64,000 nt of DNA from an uncultured Prevotella sp. (GTDB taxonomy: Bacteria > Bacteroidota > Bacteroidia > Bacteroidales > Bacteroidaceae). The notes below the pieces were generated by a model. The model was not told the DNA's origin. It did no database searches and was given only the letters and a program-made list of their open reading frames with translations. A program made the position numbers and the translations under genes. Position 1 is the first letter of the stretch; every line of letters begins with the position of its first letter. This document shows, in pieces, positions 46,571 through 56,179 of this stretch. The DNA lies in assembly GCA_900315545.1 (NCBI GenBank), contig OMZM01000005.1, positions 1 through 64,000 of the forward strand, written 5' to 3'.

Positions 46571-47746
46571 TTATCTGCGTTTGAACAAGTCCTTGATTCC
46601 ATCCATGTCAAACGACAGTGTGAAGCGCAAAGTCTGGTCAAGCGGATTGCTCTTTGCTGTCGCAATGACATAGCCTGCATCCAGCGAGAAAACGCTCATC
46701 CTGAAACCAGCACCGACAGTGAAATATTTTCTGTTACCCTTCGTTTCACTCTCGTGGTGGTATCCGGCACGTATGGCAAACTGGTCGTGGTAAACATACT
46801 CGGCACCTACGCTCCACTGTATTTCCTCCAACTCCTCCTCGAAGCCACGCGGAGCATCGCCGAAACTCTTGAAGATACCAGAAATAGACGACACGTCGTA
46901 GTAGTCTTTCTGCACGCGCTGCTGATAGTCTTCCAGACTCTCGCCCTCTTCCTGCTTCGGATAGGTAGGAACAAGAAGTTTGTTGGCATCTGCTGCTATG
47001 GTGAAACGGTTGTATTCGTCGATAGGAATCATGAGCGACGCTCCCAGACGCAGGTTTGTAGGAATAAACTCCGAGTTGTCGCTGCCTCCGAAGTTAATCT
47101 TCGAACCAATATTAGAGATATTCATACCAAGTCCCAACTGGCACTCGCGCGAACCGAGATTGAGATAGTTCTGATAGTACAGCGACAGGTCGGCTGCAAA
47201 GGCAGAGCCTGGCGATGTGTCTTCCGTATAGTCGTAGGTGAGGTCAGAATATATCCATCTCACTGCCGCACCAAGCGAAAATGTTTCCGAAAGCATGAGC
47301 GAATATCCCAAGTCAACCGACATTTCATAAGGATTTATCGTCATGTCTGAGCCGCCGTCCATAGAACTTCTGGTGTAAACCTCGCCGAGCGAGAAATAGC
47401 GCAGCGAGCCGCTGATGGCAGAATAGTCGCCTATGCGGTAGTAGCCGGCAAGATAAGCCAGGTCCATGTCGCTTACCAACTGACGCAACCAAGGCGTATA
47501 GTTGAGTGCGACACCGGCACGCGAGATAGTGAACGGATATTTTGCCGGATTCCAGTATTGCGACACTACGTCTGGGTCGGTAGCCACGCCGGCGTCACCC
47601 ATACCGGCTGCACGGGCGTCTGGTGCTATCGACTGCGATGTTACCGACGTATTGATAGGGTTGAAAATGTCTTCTTTCTGTGCCATTGCCGTCGTTACCG
47701 ACATTAGCAAGAGAGCCAGAGTCATGTATATTACTTTCTTTTTCAT
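46571..47746 (-). CDS. porV: Type IX secretion outer-membrane protein PorV
   Basis: PorV (LptO) is a 14-stranded outer-membrane barrel that carries cargo from the T9SS translocon to the PorU attachment complex. The 391-residue protein has a signal peptide (ending AMAQ) and the family N-terminus with DARAAGMGDAGVATDPDVVSQYWNPAKYPF. Beta-strand patterns continue to the C-terminal FTLSFDMDGIKDLFKRR. It lies directly after porU, the usual order. Confidence 0.94.
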   Translation of the reverse strand: MKKKVIYMTLALLLMSVTTAMAQKEDIFNPINTSVTSQSIAPDARAAGMGDAGVATDPDVVSQYWNPAKYPFTISRAGVALNYTPWLRQLVSDMDLAYLAGYYRIGDYSAISGSLRYFSLGEVYTRSSMDGGSDMTINPYEMSVDLGYSLMLSETFSLGAAVRWIYSDLTYDYTEDTSPGSAFAADLSLYYQNYLNLGSRECQLGLGMNISNIGSKINFGGSDNSEFIPTNLRLGASLMIPIDEYNRFTIAADANKLLVPTYPKQEEGESLEDYQQRVQKDYYDVSSISGIFKSFGDAPRGFEEELEEIQWSVGAEYVYHDQFAIRAGYHHESETKGNRKYFTVGAGFRMSVFSLDAGYVIATAKSNPLDQTLRFTLSFDMDGIKDLFKRR

Positions 47747-47812
47747 CTTCTTGTCTTGTGTATGTATGATTTCTTCGTATGGTTCAAGTAAATATATAAA
47801 CGCAGAATAACT

Positions 47813-50800
47813 CTATTTATTGTTTATTACTATCAATTTCTTTGCCTTCGACACCTGTTTGCCACCGTCGCTGCTCACGAGCACGCGGTAGAGATAGACT
47901 CCCGTTTGCAGTTTCTGTCCGCCGTCGACAGTGAGGTCCCAGTCTATTGTGTATGCAGCGTTGGCTGTAACGCCTCCCTCACTGTGCTTCCACAGCAATC
48001 GTCCCGAAGTGTCGAATATCTCCAGTTCGACGTCTATCTGGCTGCCCATGCGGTCATGGCTTATTATGAATGTCGTCGACGTTGTTGCCGGATTGTTCGT
48101 ACAGTCAACACTGTACAGCGACGGTGTCAGTCCCTTCACTACATTGAACGACAGTGTTGCCGTCGACGAGTTGTTCTGCACATCCCACGCACGGAACTTC
48201 AGTTGGTGTCTGCCCGGCTCAAGTTCTGGTATATAATAATGTGTACTGCCAGTCGTATAGCTTCCGTAGTCGAAACGGAAATTATCGTTCAGCGAATATG
48301 TCCGTGCCATTTCGCCGTCTATTATCAGCTCCATATCGTGTCCGATGCCTGTTCCCGACGCATTGATACCGTCCTTGTCGGTTATCTGCGCAACGAAATA
48401 CGGCGTGCAGTTTACGTCGCCTCCATCTGTAAACGATGGCGAATTGAGGTAGCAATATATTGACGGACCAATCGAGTCGTTAGTCATGGTGCCAGTTCCG
48501 CCTACTATGAAACTGTTTGTTTCTCCGTGTGCTGTCAGCCGGTGGTCGTCGGTCGTGGCATGAATGGTCAGCTGTCCTGTTTCGTTGGCATAGTTAATAT
48601 CGAGCGGAACAGCCAGCGAGAACGAGAAGCGACCGTTTTTCACATCGTCGGAACCGTTGAACAGCATCTTCGGACGGTCTTTGAACGTGAACGGATTTGT
48701 AGTCTGCTGCGGATGATTCATCTTGCATACAATCGTTTCTTCGGTGTCGCGTACCGTTGCTGTCATCTGTCCGTTGAAGTCGCTGACAGTCTCTCCACCA
48801 TATTCTATGTGTCCGCTTATCTTTGCTATAGTGCCTGCTTGCAGCTGTGGGTAGTCGGCTGGGCGCAAATCCTTTATTTTCACACCGTTGATACTGTCCA
48901 CCACAACATCGTATGTAGGCAGGTGCAGTGCCATTGCGGGGTCGCCGAGCAGATGATAGTGTATGTCGTTGACATCCCTGCCGTTGATATTATTTTTCGA
49001 CAGTCGTACGGCATCGCCAAGTCGTAGTGGCTTGCCGTCGCTGTCAAGACTCAGCGCATATCTCATAAACACGCTGTTCATCTTCTTGTTTCTGTCCTGA
49101 TAGACAGTGCGCGACGTGCTGTAGACAGCCACTGCGCCGCCCTTCTTGTTCAGCACAGCCTCCTCACCTATCGTTGCCATGCTTGCGTCGAACGGCATGA
49201 TGTCGCATGCATTGATGACCCATAAGGGCAGGTTGGCATTCTGGAAGTTCTGGAAGTCGTCGAGCACGAGCACTCGTTCATGCGACATGCTCGACTCGCT
49301 GCCGTGTCCGGCATAGTTCATTATCAGTGCACCATTTGCCTGCTGCTGCTTCACTATGTTCTCAATGTCTGGATAGCGGTTGCCTGTCGACGATGTCTCA
49401 CGCGTATAGGCATCCCACATCACCTTCTTTATCATGTATGCAGGATGGGCTTTCCTCACTTCTTCAGCCACGTCGTTGATGTCTCTCATGTGCGTGTTCA
49501 CATTCGAGAGTTTAGGATCGTCGTCGCCCATAAACATTATGGTGTTCTGCCAGTCGCCCGAGTTTTTGTTCTCCATGTATGCGATGGTCTTGTCGGTCAT
49601 TGTGCGAGCCTCTTCCTCAGTCCTGACAGGGAAGCGTCCAACGCCTACATCCACCTTGTCGCTTACCGTAGGACTGATACCCTCGCCGTCGTCGAGCAGT
49701 GCAAACCAGCTGTCGTTGACGTAGCACGAGAACTCGCTGATAGAGTTTTCACTTTCGTATGCCAGCAGGAAGTCGTCGGGCGAAGTCAGTCGCCAGTCGC
49801 TGCTAAGCATGCGGTTGTCCCAAGCGCAGTCGCCATAGAGCAACAGGTATTTCGGCATGTCTGCCTCGCTCTCGGCTCGGTCGTATAGCATCTTCATGTA
49901 CCTGCGGTAGGCGTTGGCATCGGGCGTGCCGCTTGAGAACTCGTTGTACAGTTCGTCTGCCGGCACGATGTTCACTCTCATATTGTCGTTAGCCCTGTGG
50001 TATTCCGCCAGACGTTCTGCCTGCGACCTCAGCACCTGTGTCGTTGGTATGATGATGACCATGTCTGCCTGCCCGTGAGCATGCAGGTCTTGGTTTGTTA
50101 TGTTGTGTACATATTCCGGTGTCGGCAGTTGTGCCGTAGTCAGGCGTGGCATTGGGCGCGGCGTGGCAAACGTGGCTGTAATGTAGTCTACGCGTGCCGT
50201 TCCACCCTGCGTTGTCGTTATGCTGACGGTATTGGTTTCCTTCATGTTGTCAACCTTGAAAGCCATAGCCTTCAGCGCTGCCCTGTCGAGCGACGAGCGT
50301 GTCGTCAGCGTCATTGTTCCGAGCGTAGAGTCGTTGAGTGCTATGCTCACTGTGGTATTGTTTTCTGCCGACATGCTGACATAGAGTGTTCCCCTGCTTA
50401 TGCCAGACGGCACCGTCAGCTCGCATTTCTTTGTCTTTCCTACAGTTATGGGGTCGCTTTCGTAGAGGTTTCTGCCACCGTGATACCATGCATAGTTGTC
50501 TACTTCGCGCAGCGAGTGATAGTCGTCGTTGGCAGGATAGAAACTGCCGGCGAAGGCGAGCGAGTCGACCGTCAGCGGCTCCGTATCGCTTTGCGTTATG
50601 AGATAATAACCATAGTCGCTGTACGGGTTGCGTACTCGCGTGCTGTCGGTAGGGCTTTTCCACGATACGGGTCCTTTGGCGTAGAACAGGCGACGGTTGC
50701 CTGCCTTGTATGTCGGCACTTCCTTCAGGTCGTCGGTTGCGATAAGTCCGTCGGCGTCAAACTTCTCGTTTTGCAGGTTGCCGCCGTAGCCGTATATCTT

Positions 50801-51370
50801 CACTTTGCTTATGTCGGAGAATCCTGCCTGACTCACGAGGGCGTCGGTCAGCTGGTAGACACCGCTTGCCGGCACGCGTATCTTTGCCCACTTGCCTTCA
50901 GCCAGCACCGAGTGTGCCGCGTATCTCTCGCTTCGTGTGCTTTCCGCGCGCCTGATGCTTCTTCGCTCCGAGCGCTTCAGCGGTGCCGATTCCACGTTGA
51001 GCATGAAGCTGACGAGTATCTGCTTCTTGCCGTTTCTCATCACCAGCGGCACAAACGACACGTCGAGGTATCCCTTGCGGCGGTTTATGCTGACGTGGGT
51101 TTCTATATCCGGCATTTCCTTCAGCGGCATGCCCGATATCGAGTCGTAGCGTGCTGCCTCGCCTGCCGTCATGTCGAGAAACTCAGGATAGCGCAGGCTT
51201 ACGCTGTATGTTGAGTCGGCATAGTGCTCGCCGAGCGGTATGCTATAGCTGAAACGCGGCAGCAGACTGTCTATGCGCACCTCGTCTGCCGTGAGGTTGA
51301 AAAACCTCTGTGCACCGACGGTGTTCCATGCACAGACGAGCATTATTATCGTGAGTAGCTTTTTCATCAT
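47813..51370 (-). CDS. porU: Type IX secretion sortase PorU
   Basis: PorU is the C25 (gingipain-like) cysteine protease that removes the C-terminal signal from T9SS cargo and attaches the protein to the surface. The 1185-residue protein has a signal peptide. The catalytic His lies in MNYAGHGSE (about 689) and the Cys in WVINACDIMPFD (about 722). A tail with GRLLWKHSEGG and GVYLYRVLVSSDGG resembles the type A sorting domain, as in other PorU proteins. It precedes porV by 66 bp and follows an FAH-family gene by 57 bp. Confidence 0.95.
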   Translation of the reverse strand: MMKKLLTIIMLVCAWNTVGAQRFFNLTADEVRIDSLLPRFSYSIPLGEHYADSTYSVSLRYPEFLDMTAGEAARYDSISGMPLKEMPDIETHVSINRRKGYLDVSFVPLVMRNGKKQILVSFMLNVESAPLKRSERRSIRRAESTRSERYAAHSVLAEGKWAKIRVPASGVYQLTDALVSQAGFSDISKVKIYGYGGNLQNEKFDADGLIATDDLKEVPTYKAGNRRLFYAKGPVSWKSPTDSTRVRNPYSDYGYYLITQSDTEPLTVDSLAFAGSFYPANDDYHSLREVDNYAWYHGGRNLYESDPITVGKTKKCELTVPSGISRGTLYVSMSAENNTTVSIALNDSTLGTMTLTTRSSLDRAALKAMAFKVDNMKETNTVSITTTQGGTARVDYITATFATPRPMPRLTTAQLPTPEYVHNITNQDLHAHGQADMVIIIPTTQVLRSQAERLAEYHRANDNMRVNIVPADELYNEFSSGTPDANAYRRYMKMLYDRAESEADMPKYLLLYGDCAWDNRMLSSDWRLTSPDDFLLAYESENSISEFSCYVNDSWFALLDDGEGISPTVSDKVDVGVGRFPVRTEEEARTMTDKTIAYMENKNSGDWQNTIMFMGDDDPKLSNVNTHMRDINDVAEEVRKAHPAYMIKKVMWDAYTRETSSTGNRYPDIENIVKQQQANGALIMNYAGHGSESSMSHERVLVLDDFQNFQNANLPLWVINACDIMPFDASMATIGEEAVLNKKGGAVAVYSTSRTVYQDRNKKMNSVFMRYALSLDSDGKPLRLGDAVRLSKNNINGRDVNDIHYHLLGDPAMALHLPTYDVVVDSINGVKIKDLRPADYPQLQAGTIAKISGHIEYGGETVSDFNGQMTATVRDTEETIVCKMNHPQQTTNPFTFKDRPKMLFNGSDDVKNGRFSFSLAVPLDINYANETGQLTIHATTDDHRLTAHGETNSFIVGGTGTMTNDSIGPSIYCYLNSPSFTDGGDVNCTPYFVAQITDKDGINASGTGIGHDMELIIDGEMARTYSLNDNFRFDYGSYTTGSTHYYIPELEPGRHQLKFRAWDVQNNSSTATLSFNVVKGLTPSLYSVDCTNNPATTSTTFIISHDRMGSQIDVELEIFDTSGRLLWKHSEGGVTANAAYTIDWDLTVDGGQKLQTGVYLYRVLVSSDGGKQVSKAKKLIVINNK

Positions 51371-51427
51371 AACATCTTTTATAACGGAAAAACTTGCTGT
51401 TTATTGTCTTTTATCGCATAACACCCT

Positions 51428-52045
51428 TTACTTCACATTGAATTCCAGCACTTTCTCGTCTTCTATGTATCCCTCCAGGTGGTCGTCTATCTTCACTGGT
51501 CCCACGCCTACGGGCGTGCCGGTATACAGCAGGTCGCCTGTCTTCAGCGTGAAATACTGGCTGATGTAGCTCACTATCTCGTCTACCTTGAAGAGCATGT
51601 CCGACGAGCAGCCCTGCTGCACGGTCTGTCCGTTTATGTCGAGGTGGAAATGTATAGCCTGTATGTCGCGGTAGCGGTCTATCGGTTTCCACTGCCCTAT
51701 GACCGCCGAACCGTCGAATCCTTTGGCTATCTCCCACGGGTGCCCAGCCTTCTTCAGTCGTGCCTGCACGTCGCGGGCAGTGAAATCGATGCCTACCGTT
51801 ACGGCATCGTAGTATCTATGGGCAAACCTCACGGGTATGCTCTTGCCCAGACGGCATATCCTCACCACGAGCTCTGTCTCATGGTCTATGCGCCCCATTT
51901 CTTCAGGCAGGAAAAACGGCTTGCCGTCCTTCAGCAGTGCCGAGTCGGCTTTGGTAAATATCACAGGCTCGGCTGTGCGCTCGAAGCCACGTCCCATCTC
52001 TTCGTTGTGCTTGGCATAGTTCATGCCTATGGCAAAAATCTTCAT
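51428..52045 (-). CDS. Fumarylacetoacetate hydrolase family protein
   Basis: The 205-residue product is the short FAH form that typically acts on acylpyruvates or related 2-oxo acids. It has IFAIGMNYAKHN at the start and the metal-binding acidic residues in HETELVVRI and GIDFTARD. Near the end are LKTGDLLYTGTPVGVGP and the C-terminal I.DDHLEG...F. I chose the ATG of MKIFAIGMNY. The frame extends 35 codons upstream but that part is not family-like. Its substrate cannot be deduced; the porU neighbour does not help. Confidence 0.9.
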   Translation of the reverse strand: MKIFAIGMNYAKHNEEMGRGFERTAEPVIFTKADSALLKDGKPFFLPEEMGRIDHETELVVRICRLGKSIPVRFAHRYYDAVTVGIDFTARDVQARLKKAGHPWEIAKGFDGSAVIGQWKPIDRYRDIQAIHFHLDINGQTVQQGCSSDMLFKVDEIVSYISQYFTLKTGDLLYTGTPVGVGPVKIDDHLEGYIEDEKVLEFNVK

Positions 52046-52107
52046 TGCTGTAATCGTTTTTATGTATGTATTCTGTCGCTGCACCACGCAACGACGGTTT
52101 ATGGTTA

Positions 52108-52115
52108 CAAAATTA
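52108..52115 (-). promoter_or_regulatory. -7 element for the FAH-porU-porV-ispF run
   Basis: The minus strand reads TAATTTTG about 65 bp upstream of the FAH gene. The -33 region is not clear. Confidence 0.45.
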
Positions 52116-52165
52116 CATAATTCCCGACTAATACCATCATAACGTAACATTTTTTAGGAGAAAGA

Positions 52166-52242
52166 ATGATAATGTGAACGGGGATGACAACGGGAACATT
52201 AACGTTAACGATAACCTTGACGGAACGGAAACGATAACCTTA
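52166..52242. repeat. Degenerate hexamer tract upstream of repeat copy 4
   Basis: Units such as GTTAAC, GATAAC, GGGAAC and GGAAAC occur in approximate hexamer phase just before the 450-bp element. Confidence 0.6.
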
Positions 52243-52274
52243 CCTTCTTAATTCGCTCGCAAGAGAGAAAAGAC

Positions 52275-52728
52275 TAATCAATTTCGGGGTCGTTTACTGT
52301 CGCGTGAGTGCCCGCGAAAGTCGTTTCCGAAATCTGAGGGGCAAAATATGCGAGTATTTTGAAGGTTGTCGTAATTATCTGAGAGTCAGAATGATAGCGT
52401 GAAGAGTGGCGGTTTTGTGCGCGAAAGAGAAGTGTTAAAATTGTCAAAGAGTATGTTTGAGATTGTCAAACACACTGTTTGAGGTGGTCAGACATAGTGT
52501 TTGGGAGTGTCGGGCACTGTATTTTGCAGGGCGAAAAACATGAAATAGACGCGTCAAAGGTACTCTTTGACAATTTTAACAGTTGTGTCTGGTCAGGAAA
52601 TTAACAGATTTTTGCAGTTTCAGGGGCTAAAAATTTTCTATTTGGAGAGTTTTTGTCTGTCAAAAGTTTTCATATTTTTCGGGGTCGCAACGGAAGGCAC
52701 GAACACTTTGGCACGGTTTTTGTAGGGA
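52275..52728 (+). repeat. Intergenic repeat family, copy 4
   Basis: 454 bp, most similar to copy 1. Arms lie at 52433-52460 and 52554-52581 (26 of 28 paired). Dyads start at 52444, 52466, 52488, 52510 and 52554 on the 22-bp grid. It is flanked on both sides by hexamer tracts and fills most of the 840-bp gap between the FAH gene and the WYL regulator. Confidence 0.9.
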
Positions 52729-52786
52729 GGTGCTAACGGGAACGGGAAATGCTAACTTTAACGTTAACGATAACGGGAAATATTGA
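52729..52786 (+). repeat. Degenerate hexamer tract after repeat copy 4
   Basis: GCTAAC, GGGAAC, TTTAAC, GTTAAC, GATAAC and GGGAAA units follow the end of the element, as in copy 1. Confidence 0.7.
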
Positions 52787-52846
52787 CGATGGCAGTCATC
52801 CTCTTCAGTGGGGCGGAGAGCGGATGGCGCTTTGCACTCCTCACTT

Positions 52847-52862
52847 GCAAATAATTATTTGC
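52847..52862. repeat. Perfect 16-bp palindrome GCAAATAATTATTTGC
   Basis: It lies 23 bp beyond the stop codon of the WYL regulator. No T-run follows on the minus strand, so it is not a clear terminator. It might be a protein-binding site, but nothing else supports that. Confidence 0.4.
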
Positions 52863-52885
52863 GTTTCATGCTTGACATAAGCTGT

Positions 52886-53773
52886 TTAACGTGTCGTGGC
52901 GTTGTCGATGTACTCCTTGAAGCTGTCGGGCGCAATGACCTCTATGTCGTCTTTCAGTCCCTTAACAAAGCGTCCGATGCCCAAGAAACTGCACACGGGC
53001 ATGGCAAGTCGCCAGCGGCTGTCGTCGGTCTGCGACAGATATTGCTCGGCATCGGGGAATTCTTCTACGAGGATTGTCGACGACAGCCGTCCCATGCTCA
53101 GCTCTACGGTCTGCGGATTTTCCGACGAGAACATGAAGACGTCGGTGAACATCTGCTTGTGGCGGTCGGCATAGCTCCACCTGAGGTCGATGAGCTCGAC
53201 GCTCTCCATGCGCGAGAGCTTGAACGTCTTGCACTGCTCGGACGCCAGTTCGTAGCAGCGCACCTCGTTGTTGTTGTTCATCAGCATGAAGGGCTCCACT
53301 ATGCGGTCTGTCTTCGTGTTGCTGTGATTTGAGCGGTAGCCGCAAATCTTTATCATCTGCTCGAACTTTATAGCCTCGTAGATGACCGACACATTGTTGG
53401 CATGCTGCTCCCTGAGGCGCACGTCCTCTATGATGTTGAAGTCGTAGAATCGCTCCAGCTTCTGCTTTATGGTGCGCACCTGCGGCGTTTTGTCGTCGGC
53501 ACCCTCTATGAGGTGTCGCAGGAAGATAGCCTCGTCTTCGGTAAAGTCGAGCATGGTGAACAGCTTTCTGAAGAACGGCGAGCGCCGGTCGATATGATAG
53601 TAGCGTCCGCGCTTCTCGAAACGGAAGTCGCTGAAACGCAGGAAATCGAAGTAATAATACAGGTTTCGCCGCGAGATGTGCAGCCGTTCGCACAGCTCAT
53701 CCACCGTGTAGGTCCTGTTTTCGGCAAGCATGAGAATGAGGTCGAGCTCGCGTTGCAGTTTGTCGTGTCGCAT
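52886..53773 (-). CDS. WYL-domain transcriptional regulator
   Basis: The 295-residue protein has an N-terminal helix-turn-helix (about 20-45: YTVDELCERLHISRRNLYYYFDFL). A WYL-type ligand-sensing domain follows from about 120, with VSVIYEAIKF, EPFMLMNNNNEVRCYEL and SRMESVELI. WYL proteins sense nucleic-acid or nucleotide ligands and regulate DNA-damage or defence genes in several bacteria. No such genes are adjacent here. It lies 26 bp after rnhB on the same strand. Confidence 0.85.
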   Translation of the reverse strand: MRHDKLQRELDLILMLAENRTYTVDELCERLHISRRNLYYYFDFLRFSDFRFEKRGRYYHIDRRSPFFRKLFTMLDFTEDEAIFLRHLIEGADDKTPQVRTIKQKLERFYDFNIIEDVRLREQHANNVSVIYEAIKFEQMIKICGYRSNHSNTKTDRIVEPFMLMNNNNEVRCYELASEQCKTFKLSRMESVELIDLRWSYADRHKQMFTDVFMFSSENPQTVELSMGRLSSTILVEEFPDAEQYLSQTDDSRWRLAMPVCSFLGIGRFVKGLKDDIEVIAPDSFKEYIDNATTR

Positions 53774-53799
53774 GATGATGTGTTTTTGAAGTTGTGATG

Positions 53800-54444
53800 T
53801 TATTCCCCGAAGTCGAAAGTCAGTTCCTGCGGCGGCAGCAGCGTGAACGTGCGCCGGTGCAGCGGCGACGGTCCGTAGAGCCTGATGGCATCGCGGTGCG
53901 CCTTCGTGGGATAGCCCTTGTTGTGCTGCCAGTCGTAGCAGGGATAGCGTTCAGCCTGCTCAAGCATGTATTCGTCGCGGTGAGTCTTGGCAAGTATCGA
54001 CGCAGCAGCAATGGAGAGATACTTGCCGTCGCCCTTCACGATAGTGGTATGCGGCAGCGGCGTGTCGGCGCGACGGATGCCGTCAGCCAGCAACGGGCAG
54101 TAGCTGCGGAAGCGGTTGCCGTCGACGATGACCGCCTCGGGACGCACGCTGAGACCGTCGAGCGCACGGTGCATGGCGAGGATTGACGCATTGAGAATGT
54201 TCATCCTGTCGATTTCCTCAGCCGTTACAATGCCCACAGCCCACGCTACGGCATCGCGCTCTATGACACGGCGCAACGCCGCACGGCGCTTTTCCGACAA
54301 CTGCTTCGAGTCGTTGAGGTCGGCGTTACGATAGTCGTCGGGCAAGATGACGGCAGCAGCATAGACACTGCCTGCCAGACAGCCGCGACCAGCCTCGTCG
54401 CAGCCTGCCTCTACCTTATTAATATAATAATGATTTTCCAGCAT
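53800..54444 (-). CDS. rnhB: Ribonuclease HII
   Basis: RNase HII removes ribonucleotides and RNA primers from DNA. The 214-residue protein has the acidic motif AGCDEAGRGCLAGSVYAAAV (Asp16, Glu17), NDSKQLSEKRR, DGNRF and the C-terminal YPTKAHRDAIRLYGPSPLHR. The active-site carboxylates are present. It has its own promoter upstream. Confidence 0.97.
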   Translation of the reverse strand: MLENHYYINKVEAGCDEAGRGCLAGSVYAAAVILPDDYRNADLNDSKQLSEKRRAALRRVIERDAVAWAVGIVTAEEIDRMNILNASILAMHRALDGLSVRPEAVIVDGNRFRSYCPLLADGIRRADTPLPHTTIVKGDGKYLSIAAASILAKTHRDEYMLEQAERYPCYDWQHNKGYPTKAHRDAIRLYGPSPLHRRTFTLLPPQELTFDFGE

Positions 54445-54503
54445 CGTCTTTCGTATTTAGTTATAAGCAGCATCGTCTGCAATCGCAGGCGGATGTCTGA
54501 CTG

Positions 54504-54533
54504 CAAAGTTAACATTTACTGCGGAAATGACAA
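54504..54533 (-). promoter_or_regulatory. rnhB promoter
   Basis: The minus strand has TTG, 19 bp (the intervening span to 54511), then TAACTTTG. It lies about 60 bp upstream of rnhB. Confidence 0.65.
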
Positions 54534-54666
54534 CCAAAAGTCTTAACATTTGTAAAAATAAGGCGATTTTTAACGAAAATAATCAGAAAACGAACCTTTT
54601 GTGCACGAAACTGGCGTTTCTTTGCAGTCGAAAACAAGAAATACGAACATAAAAACCATAAGAAAC

Positions 54667-54981
54667 ATGAAACACGAAATGACTATTCGCATGGATGCTC
54701 AAGGAGCAAACAGCATGATGAAAACACTGGCGGCAATGCTCAGACTGATTGTTGCACCCCTGCTGTGGCTGCAAGACTACTACTCGGCATGCCTGAACGA
54801 CGACAGCGAGGGCAACAGCAGGCGCACGGCACGCAAGCTGAGCATGAAAGAGACACTGCAACTGCTGCACGTGCAGGTGGCATTCCTGTTTGCCGTCTTC
54901 CCCGTGAGCTGTCCGCTGCTGCTGCGCGCAGTGTTCACAGCATGGTTTGTCATGACACTGAGAAGCGTAAAAAATATATAA
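54667..54981 (+). CDS. Small hypothetical membrane-associated protein
   Basis: I do not recognise this 104-residue product. It has a polar N-terminus with MKHEMTIRMDAQGANSM and two hydrophobic stretches (about 23-35 and 74-97, the latter with VAFLFAVFPVSCPLLL). I chose the ATG at 54667. An in-frame GTG 22 codons upstream is possible but weaker. It is divergent from rnhB and precedes another small protein and the fumarate reductase operon. Confidence 0.5.
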   Translation: MKHEMTIRMDAQGANSMMKTLAAMLRLIVAPLLWLQDYYSACLNDDSEGNSRRTARKLSMKETLQLLHVQVAFLFAVFPVSCPLLLRAVFTAWFVMTLRSVKNI

Positions 54982-55070
54982 ATAAATGTGCAGAAACATA
55001 GCCACACGACACCATAAAAGCACAAAACAGCACAAAAATGAAAAAATAATGGTGCAAAACAGCCAAAAAC

Positions 55071-55101
55071 TTTGCTGTCTAAGAAAAAAATACTACCTTT
55101 G
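55071..55101 (+). promoter_or_regulatory. Promoter of the fumarate reductase region
   Basis: TTTG (55071-55074), 19 bp, TACCTTTG (55094-55101), about 45 bp upstream of the small membrane gene that precedes frdC. Confidence 0.7.
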
Positions 55102-55146
55102 TCGTTCAAAAAGACATTTATAAAAAATTAAAAATATCAAAACATT

Positions 55147-55365
55147 ATGAACGCACTGTTAGGATTTATATGCTTTTTCGCAGTGGCACTGATAGGCTGG
55201 GCCATTGCCGAACTGAAAGGAAAGGCAGACAACTATGTAGAAAACACCGACGAACAGAAAGCCATGCAGACCTTCCTTGACAACCAGCGCAAGGGCGGGT
55301 ATGAGGAGATGAGCATACGCGACGTAGTGAAAAGCATTTCTACAAAAGGTTTCTCTGCACTGTAA
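55147..55365 (+). CDS. Small single-pass membrane protein upstream of frdC
   Basis: This 72-residue protein has an N-terminal transmembrane helix (about 2-20: ALLGFICFFAVALIGWAIAE) and a charged C-terminal part. It is not a known subunit. Because it is the first gene after a strong promoter and is followed 73 bp later by frdC with no terminator between, it is probably co-transcribed with the fumarate reductase genes. An accessory role is possible but unproven. Confidence 0.6.
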   Translation: MNALLGFICFFAVALIGWAIAELKGKADNYVENTDEQKAMQTFLDNQRKGGYEEMSIRDVVKSISTKGFSAL

Positions 55366-55438
55366 GACAGGCAGGATGCCGCAGAAAACAGCAACAGAAA
55401 AAATTTAACTTAATAATAATTTAAAAACAAGAACACTT

Positions 55439-56134
55439 ATGTGGTTATGTAATTCATCTATCGGAAGAAAAGTAATCATGTCTGTAACAGGCATCGCACT
55501 TATCCTCTTCCTGACGTTCCACTGCTGTATGAACGTCGTTGCCCTCTTCTCAGGAGAGGCATACAACATGATTTGTGAATTGCTCGGAGCCAACTGGTAT
55601 GCCGTAGCGGCAACACTCGGACTGGCAGCCCTCGCAGTCATTCACATTGTCTATGCTTTTCTGCTCACAATGCAGAACCGTCGCGCACGCGGTACAGAAC
55701 GCTATGCCGTAACCGACAAACCTGCAAAAGTTGAGTGGGCTTCTCAAAACATGCTCGTACTCGGCATCATCATTCTGCTGGGTCTCGTGCTTCATCTTTT
55801 CAACTTCTGGTACAACATGATGTTTGCCGAAATGTTCCACATCGCAGACCCTCTGGGCAACCCTGCCGACGGCTTCGGATACATTAAGCAGACATTCTCT
55901 AATCCCGTATATGTAGTGCTCTACATTATCTGGATTGCTGCCATCTGGTTCCACCTCTCACACGGTTTCTGGAGCGCTATGCACACTCTCGGATGGAACG
56001 GCAAGACATGGTTCTGCCGCTGGAAAATGATAGGACTGGTTTACACTACACTTCTCATGCTCGGATTCTTAGTTGTTGTCCTGGCATTCGCTTTCGGCTG
56101 CGCACCATCACTGTGCTGCGGACAATGCTGCTAA
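55439..56134 (+). CDS. frdC: Fumarate reductase / succinate dehydrogenase cytochrome b subunit
   Basis: The 231-residue membrane anchor has about five transmembrane helices and heme-ligand histidines, e.g. LTFHCCMN, VIHIVYAFLL, VLHLFNFWYN and WFHLSHGFWSAMHTLGWNG. It links quinol oxidation to fumarate reduction, the terminal step of anaerobic respiration in Bacteroidales. It is followed by frdA (45 bp) and frdB. Confidence 0.92.
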   Translation: MWLCNSSIGRKVIMSVTGIALILFLTFHCCMNVVALFSGEAYNMICELLGANWYAVAATLGLAALAVIHIVYAFLLTMQNRRARGTERYAVTDKPAKVEWASQNMLVLGIIILLGLVLHLFNFWYNMMFAEMFHIADPLGNPADGFGYIKQTFSNPVYVVLYIIWIAAIWFHLSHGFWSAMHTLGWNGKTWFCRWKMIGLVYTTLLMLGFLVVVLAFAFGCAPSLCCGQCC

Positions 56135-56179
56135 CAGGCTAACGGAGTAAACACTCACAAACTAAAAAAATTACAGAAA

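Noticed and set aside
49997-51214. Long plus-strand open frame antisense to porU
   Set aside because: It is the complement shadow of the clear PorU reading frame, rich in Cys, His and Arg, with no recognisable domain.
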